Shown: positions 7,287 through 10,682 of the stretch, one piece after another
How positions within the stretch are numbered: position 1 is the first letter of the stretch
How the letters are laid out: the number at the start of each line of letters is the position of its first letter
Assembly: GCA_937875395.1 (NCBI GenBank)
Contig: CALNCU010000241.1
Span: forward strand, 1 to 10,682
DNA from: an uncultured Armatimonadota bacterium
GTDB taxonomy: Bacteria; Armatimonadota; UBA5829; DTJY01
Direction: 5' to 3'
Length of the DNA stretch: 10,682 nt
Made by a program: the position numbers and the translations under genes
The notes under the pieces: model-generated
Database searches by the model: none
What the model saw: only the letters and a program-made list of their open reading frames with translations
Told to the model about the DNA's origin: nothing

Positions 7287-9635
7287 ATGGTTGAATCCAG
7301 AAAACTAAAGCTGCCGGTGAGCCTTCCCAGGGGATTTGAGGCCTGCGCGCGCTGCAGTGCGCGGGTAAAGGACTCCATTATGCAAATGGAGGGCGTGCAG
7401 TCGGTTGATGTAGACTTTGAGCATGCCGTCATCAGCCTGGCCTACGATCCGCGCCTTACTCCGCTTGAAGATGTTGAAAGCCGCATGCAGCGCATAGGCA
7501 TGGAGATAAAGGAGCGTTTTGAGCACAAAACATTTGCGCTTGCAGGCCTGGACTGCCCGGACTGCGCCCTTAAGCTGGAAAAGAGCATGGCTAAGATTCC
7601 GGGCGTACTCTGGGTTTCCGCCAACTTTGCTTCTGCAAAAATGTCCGTAGAATACGAACCTGCACGCGTAGATACAAATGCCATAGAATCCAGGGTGCGG
7701 CAGCTTGGGTACGGCATAAGCCAGATTGTGCCGGAAGCGGCGCCCGGGCAGCGGGCGCACGCCCACGCACAGGTGTTTCCATATGCTGCAACACTCACGG
7801 TTTTAGCGGGTGCGCTAATCCTTGCCGGTGCAGGCCTGTCCGGCGCCGGTTTTACCTCTTTTGCAAGGGTGTGCTATCTTCTTGCCGCCGTTGCAGGAGG
7901 GGTTTATGCCGCGCGCGGCGCCTTCTACAGCTTAAAAGTCCTTGAGCTGGATATGAACTTTCTTATGACCGTGGCGGCCCTTGGAGCCATTGCCATAGGG
8001 GACTGGTTTGAGGCGGCAGCGGTGATGTTTCTGTTCTCTCTTGGAAACGCGCTTGAGGCGCGCACAGTGGAGCGGGCCAGGCGTTCCGTAAACTCGCTGG
8101 TAAATCTCTTTCCCACCCAGGCAAGGGTGAAACGGGATGGGAAGGAAGAGATGATCCCCGTTTTAGAGGTAAGAGCAGGGGAGGAGTTTGTGGTTCGTCC
8201 GGGGGAGAAGATACCTACGGACGGCATGGTTATAACTGGTTCATCAACAGTAAACCAGGCGCCCATAACCGGGGAATCCACCCCCGTAGAGAAGGGGCCG
8301 GGCGACACCGTTTTTGCTGGTAGCATAAATGAACGCGGCTCCATAGACGTGGCGGCAACTTCTACAGCTGAAGATAACACTCTTGCCAGAATAATCCACA
8401 TGGTAGAAGAGGCTCAGGCACAAAAAGCCCCCACCCAGCGCTTTACAGAAGTCTTTGGCAGGTACTACACTCCCTCTGTAGTAGCGCTGGCGGTACTTAC
8501 GGCGGCACTATTTCCGCTTCTTTTCAGCATAAATTTTAAAGATTCGTTCTACATGGCGCTTACGCTGCTTGTGGTTGCATGCCCATGCGCGCTGGTTATA
8601 TCTACTCCGGTCACCGTAGTCTCCGCCATAGGTAATGCTGCAAGAAACGGAGTGCTTATTAAAGGCGGGGCACACCTGGAATCCGCCGGGAGTGTTCAGG
8701 TGATTGCTTTTGACAAGACCGGTACAATCACAACCGGCAACTCCAGCGTGACGGATATAATTTCCGAGGAGGGATGGAGCGATCTCCGCGTGCTTGCCAT
8801 TGCCGCAGGTGTGGAAGCCCGGTCAGAACATCCCCTGGCAGAGGCTATAAGGCGTGAGGCATCCCGCCGCGGGGTAGATGTGCCCAATCTTCTGGATTTT
8901 GAGGCGCTCACCGGCATGGGCGCAGCTGCCAAGTTTAACGGCGATACCTGCATAGTAGGCAACTCGCGCCTTATGAATCAGATGGATATAGATATAAGCA
9001 GTGCAGAAGAATCCCTTCTTATGCTTCAGGCGGAGGGCAAAACGGCGGTCTTTGTTGCCTGGAACAGACAGCTTGCCGGAATTATTGCGCTTAGGGATAC
9101 CGTGCGGGAGCGCGCAAAAGAGATATTCCGCGAGCTAAAAAAGATTGGGATAAAACGCATGGTAATGATAACCGGAGATAACGAGCCGGCCGCCCGAGCC
9201 GTTGCAAGGGAACTGGAGATTGATGAATACTATGCAGAACTGCTTCCGCAAGACAAGGTAGATATAGTGAGGGTGCTTATAGATAGGTACGGCAGCCGCG
9301 TGGCCGTGGTGGGCGACGGCGTAAACGATGCGCCCGCCCTTGCCGCCGCAACTGTAGGCATTGCAATGGGGGCAGCCGGCTCTGACACGGCGCTTGAAAC
9401 CGCCGATGTCGCCCTTATGGCGGGGGATCTTAGCAAGCTTCCGTACGCGCTCCGGCTCAGCCGGACAGCACTTAAAACTGTTAAGCAGAACATAACCTTC
9501 TCCCTTGCAATAATACTCATTCTTATAGCCTCTGCCCTTTCCGGCAGGCTTGCGCTCTCCATGGGGGTTGTTGGGCATGAGGGGAGCGCTCTGCTGGTTA
9601 TTGCAAACGGGATGCGCCTTCTCCGGTTCCGGTAG
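7287..9635 (+). CDS. Heavy-metal-transporting P1B-type ATPase with two N-terminal metal-binding domains
   Basis: The 782-residue protein is a cytoplasmic-membrane pump that exports soft or transition metal ions using ATP. Two HMA-like domains come first: a divergent one with CARC (Cys20, Cys23) and a standard one with DCPDC (Cys90, Cys93). Membrane helices follow, then the actuator motif ITGESTPVEKG, the CPC metal-site motif (432-434, in ACPCALVISTP), the phosphorylation motif DKTGT (Asp476), SEHPLAEA for ATP binding, MITGDN and GDGVNDAP. All catalytic motifs are intact. CPC and the wording around it resemble the Zn/Cd/Pb exporters CadA and ZntA (P1B-2). The last helix, however, carries HEGS (764-767) rather than the Asp typical of that group; HEG[GS] is known from P1B-4 pumps. 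Substrate is therefore uncertain among Zn, Cd, Pb and Co. The ATG at 7287 has GAGGGG close upstream. A ZIP transporter follows. Confidence 0.93.
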   Translation: MVESRKLKLPVSLPRGFEACARCSARVKDSIMQMEGVQSVDVDFEHAVISLAYDPRLTPLEDVESRMQRIGMEIKERFEHKTFALAGLDCPDCALKLEKSMAKIPGVLWVSANFASAKMSVEYEPARVDTNAIESRVRQLGYGISQIVPEAAPGQRAHAHAQVFPYAATLTVLAGALILAGAGLSGAGFTSFARVCYLLAAVAGGVYAARGAFYSLKVLELDMNFLMTVAALGAIAIGDWFEAAAVMFLFSLGNALEARTVERARRSVNSLVNLFPTQARVKRDGKEEMIPVLEVRAGEEFVVRPGEKIPTDGMVITGSSTVNQAPITGESTPVEKGPGDTVFAGSINERGSIDVAATSTAEDNTLARIIHMVEEAQAQKAPTQRFTEVFGRYYTPSVVALAVLTAALFPLLFSINFKDSFYMALTLLVVACPCALVISTPVTVVSAIGNAARNGVLIKGGAHLESAGSVQVIAFDKTGTITTGNSSVTDIISEEGWSDLRVLAIAAGVEARSEHPLAEAIRREASRRGVDVPNLLDFEALTGMGAAAKFNGDTCIVGNSRLMNQMDIDISSAEESLLMLQAEGKTAVFVAWNRQLAGIIALRDTVRERAKEIFRELKKIGIKRMVMITGDNEPAARAVARELEIDEYYAELLPQDKVDIVRVLIDRYGSRVAVVGDGVNDAPALAAATVGIAMGAAGSDTALETADVALMAGDLSKLPYALRLSRTALKTVKQNITFSLAIILILIASALSGRLALSMGVVGHEGSALLVIANGMRLLRFR

Positions 9636-9646
9636 ATACGCGTATC
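9635..9646. promoter_or_regulatory. 12-bp perfect palindrome between the two metal transporter genes
   Basis: GATACGCGTATC is its own reverse complement. It begins on the last base of the ATPase stop codon and is followed by an AT-rich TATAAAAT (9657-9664) that could serve as a -10. No good -35 is visible, and the palindrome sits where one would be. It could be an operator for a dimeric regulator of the ZIP gene; this is inference from position and symmetry. Confidence 0.3.
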
Positions 9647-9670
9647 CTGGTTAAAATATAAAATCGCCGC

Positions 9671-9688
9671 CGGCAAGCTTGATTGCCG
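9671..9688 (+). other. Short hairpin in the ATPase-ZIP gap
   Basis: CGGCAA (9671-9676) pairs perfectly with TTGCCG (9683-9688) around a six-base loop. No T run follows, so it is a poor terminator. It may be a leader structure of the ZIP gene or a transcript-end stabiliser. Confidence 0.3.
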
Positions 9689-9718
9689 TTAGAGTAATGG
9701 TTTCCATGGAGGTTTACC

Positions 9719-10498
9719 ATCAACAATCTTGGTTTAAATGCAACAGAACTTGTTATTGTCAGAACTATTGTAGCCCTTTCCGCCGCCATACTTGGCGGGC
9801 TGCTTTGCATGGGCAGAAAACGTGTCAGCCACCGTGCGCTTTGTGGATTGGGAAGCCTTGCCGCCGGTGCGCTTCTTGCCGTAACGCTCTTGCATATCAT
9901 CCCGGAGACGCTGGAACTTATAGGGACGCTAAGAGGAATAACTGTTATTATTCTTGGCACAGCAATCTTTGCAGCCATAGGAAAATACGTCTACTTTATG
10001 TGCCCGGCATGTGCGGCATCCGCCACGGAACATTCCGGCGGATATTTAAGGCTGGGGATGCTGCTAATGGTTACAATGGGTATCCATAGCACAGTGGACG
10101 GCCTTGCAATTACCGCCGGCTCGGAGCTTGTTACATCCACCGGATTGCTTATACTCTTTGCAGTCTCCTACCATAAGATACCGGAGGGCATGGCGCTTGT
10201 TTCGGTGGCCCGCCTTGCAGGATACAGCCGGGGAAAGGCCCTGCTTGCCACAGCCCTTATAGAGCTTACAACCGCGCTGGGAGCGTTTACAGGCCTCATA
10301 TTCCTCCACGGTGTAAACCAGATATGGCTTGGAATGGTTCTTGGACTGGTTGCCGGAAGCTTTTTATACACGGTTGGATTTGCGCTTTTAAAAGAGATGT
10401 TTGTGCATGAGAAGAGTTCCATAATAATCTATGTGCTTGCAGGATTTATCTCAATTCTTCTTATAGGCGCCCTCCTGCCCGCTGCGCATGCACACTAG
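9719..10498 (+). CDS. ZIP-family metal transporter, probable non-standard ATC start
   Basis: ZIP carriers move Zn, Fe, Mn or related divalent metals into the cytoplasm through eight membrane helices. This frame shows the two signature helices, HSTVDGLAI (His123, Asp127) and HKIPEGMAL (His152, Glu156), which form the binuclear metal site, plus LLHIIPE in helix 2. The loop between helices 3 and 4, usually His-rich, carries CPAC with a nearby His (Cys95, Cys98, His105). The first ATG in frame is at 9809, but starting there leaves only seven helices. The 30 codons upstream encode a good first helix (VIVRTIVALSAAILGGLL), and the frame stays open back to TAA 9695. No ATG, GTG or TTG exists in that stretch. 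ATC at 9719 sits six bases after GGAGG (9708-9712) and is my preferred start, giving 259 residues; a base error or mutation of ATG is the alternative. Family call is sure; the start is not. Confidence 0.85.
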   Translation: MNNLGLNATELVIVRTIVALSAAILGGLLCMGRKRVSHRALCGLGSLAAGALLAVTLLHIIPETLELIGTLRGITVIILGTAIFAAIGKYVYFMCPACAASATEHSGGYLRLGMLLMVTMGIHSTVDGLAITAGSELVTSTGLLILFAVSYHKIPEGMALVSVARLAGYSRGKALLATALIELTTALGAFTGLIFLHGVNQIWLGMVLGLVAGSFLYTVGFALLKEMFVHEKSSIIIYVLAGFISILLIGALLPAAHAH

Positions 10499-10539
10499 AA
10501 TGGGTGCAACCGTGCTCCGTAGGTAGGCAGAAATAAAAA

Positions 10540-10617
10540 GAAAGGAGTCTCCAAAACAACCGAAGAATTTTCTTGTTAGCAGCAAGAAAATAAACAGAAG
10601 GAGACTCCCAAAACAAT
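10540..10617 (+). repeat. Structured leader with duplicated ribosome-binding-like segment and central hairpin
   Basis: Two imperfect 21-base direct copies lie at 10540-10560 and 10597-10617, sharing AAGGAGnCTCC followed by AAAACAA. The second holds the presumed Shine-Dalgarno and reaches into the start codon of the last gene; the first has ACC where ATG would be. GGAGTCTCC (10544-10552) and GGAGACTCC (10600-10608) are also exact reverse complements and could pair over nine bases. Between them, ATTTTCTTG (10567-10575) and CAAGAAAAT (10583-10591) form a perfect 9-bp hairpin with a seven-base loop. The design could mask the ribosome binding site; alternatively it is the edge of a mobile element. 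Confidence 0.5.
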
Positions 10618-10682
10618 GACTACAGATACAAGCCAAAACTCCCTCCTTGAAGCCGCAAAAAGTTTTGCAATCAGCCATATAA
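10616..10682 (+). CDS. Start of an unrecognised gene, cut by the window edge
   Basis: An ATG at 10616 opens a frame of 22 complete codons (beginning MTTDTSQNSLLEAAKSFAIS) that runs off the right edge without a stop. AAGGAG (10598-10603) lies upstream but twelve bases away, longer than usual. I do not recognise the fragment and no function can be given. The gap before it (10499-10615) holds the structured leader described separately. A transposase or an ordinary chromosomal gene are both possible. Confidence 0.5.
   Translation, partial: MTTDTSQNSLLEAAKSFAISHI

Noticed and set aside
9679..10089. 136-codon frame starting before the ZIP gene, including an ATG at 9706
   Set aside because: Its product is Cys/Arg/His-rich without family motifs and shadows the ZIP frame, which carries all signature helices. 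The ATG at 9706 is not in the ZIP frame.
10502..10518. Imperfect hairpin after the ZIP stop codon as terminator
   Set aside because: The GGTGCA/TGCTCC stem has an internal T-T mismatch and no T run follows.
1..10682. CRISPR arrays, tRNA or rRNA genes, complete insertion sequences, or a novel defence system
   Set aside because: No regular repeats, no tRNA-like cloverleaf in the gaps, no transposase or defence-type domains in any supported frame. The right edge could begin a mobile element but is too short to say.

Overview
The window is bacterial chromosomal DNA, about half G+C by eye, with every recognisable gene on the + strand and short gaps between genes. The presence of comEA/comEC says the organism encodes, or once encoded, DNA-uptake machinery. 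The lipoprotein, hybrid sensor kinase and metal transporters do not fix the phylum. Isoleucine is often written ATA. I cannot assign a taxon from this.

Region 1 (1-2809) is the 3' part of a large hybrid sensor kinase whose start lies before the window. Its order is solute-binding-type sensor, one membrane segment, PAS, HisKA, HATPase, REC, REC. Region 2 (2840-6063) is a competence locus. A near-consensus sigma-70 promoter drives comEA, followed 21 bases later by comEC. comEC is read in two overlapping frames: the membrane channel part ends at 5180 and the metallo-beta-lactamase part continues in the next frame. Removing one A from the AAAA run at 5171-5174 would restore a single ComEC of usual length, so this is a frameshift (mutation or sequencing error) rather than two designed genes. 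A perfect 8-bp hairpin at the comEA/comEC junction holds the comEC ribosome binding site in its loop.

Region 3 (6147-7196) is a lipoprotein with an SGNH/GDSL hydrolase domain that has Lys where the catalytic Asp normally sits. Region 4 (7210-10498) handles metals. A P1B ATPase with two N-terminal metal-binding domains has its own promoter and leader hairpin, and is followed by a ZIP-family transporter. The ZIP reading frame needs a non-standard start codon (ATC at 9719) to include its first membrane helix. Region 5 (10499-10682) is a structured leader with a duplicated ribosome-binding-like segment and the first 22 codons of an unrecognised gene that leaves the window.

I do not see a clear undescribed multi-gene system. 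The points most worth checking are the comEC frameshift and junction hairpin, the ZIP start, the mixed motifs of the metal ATPase, the altered SGNH catalytic site and the structured leader at the right edge.
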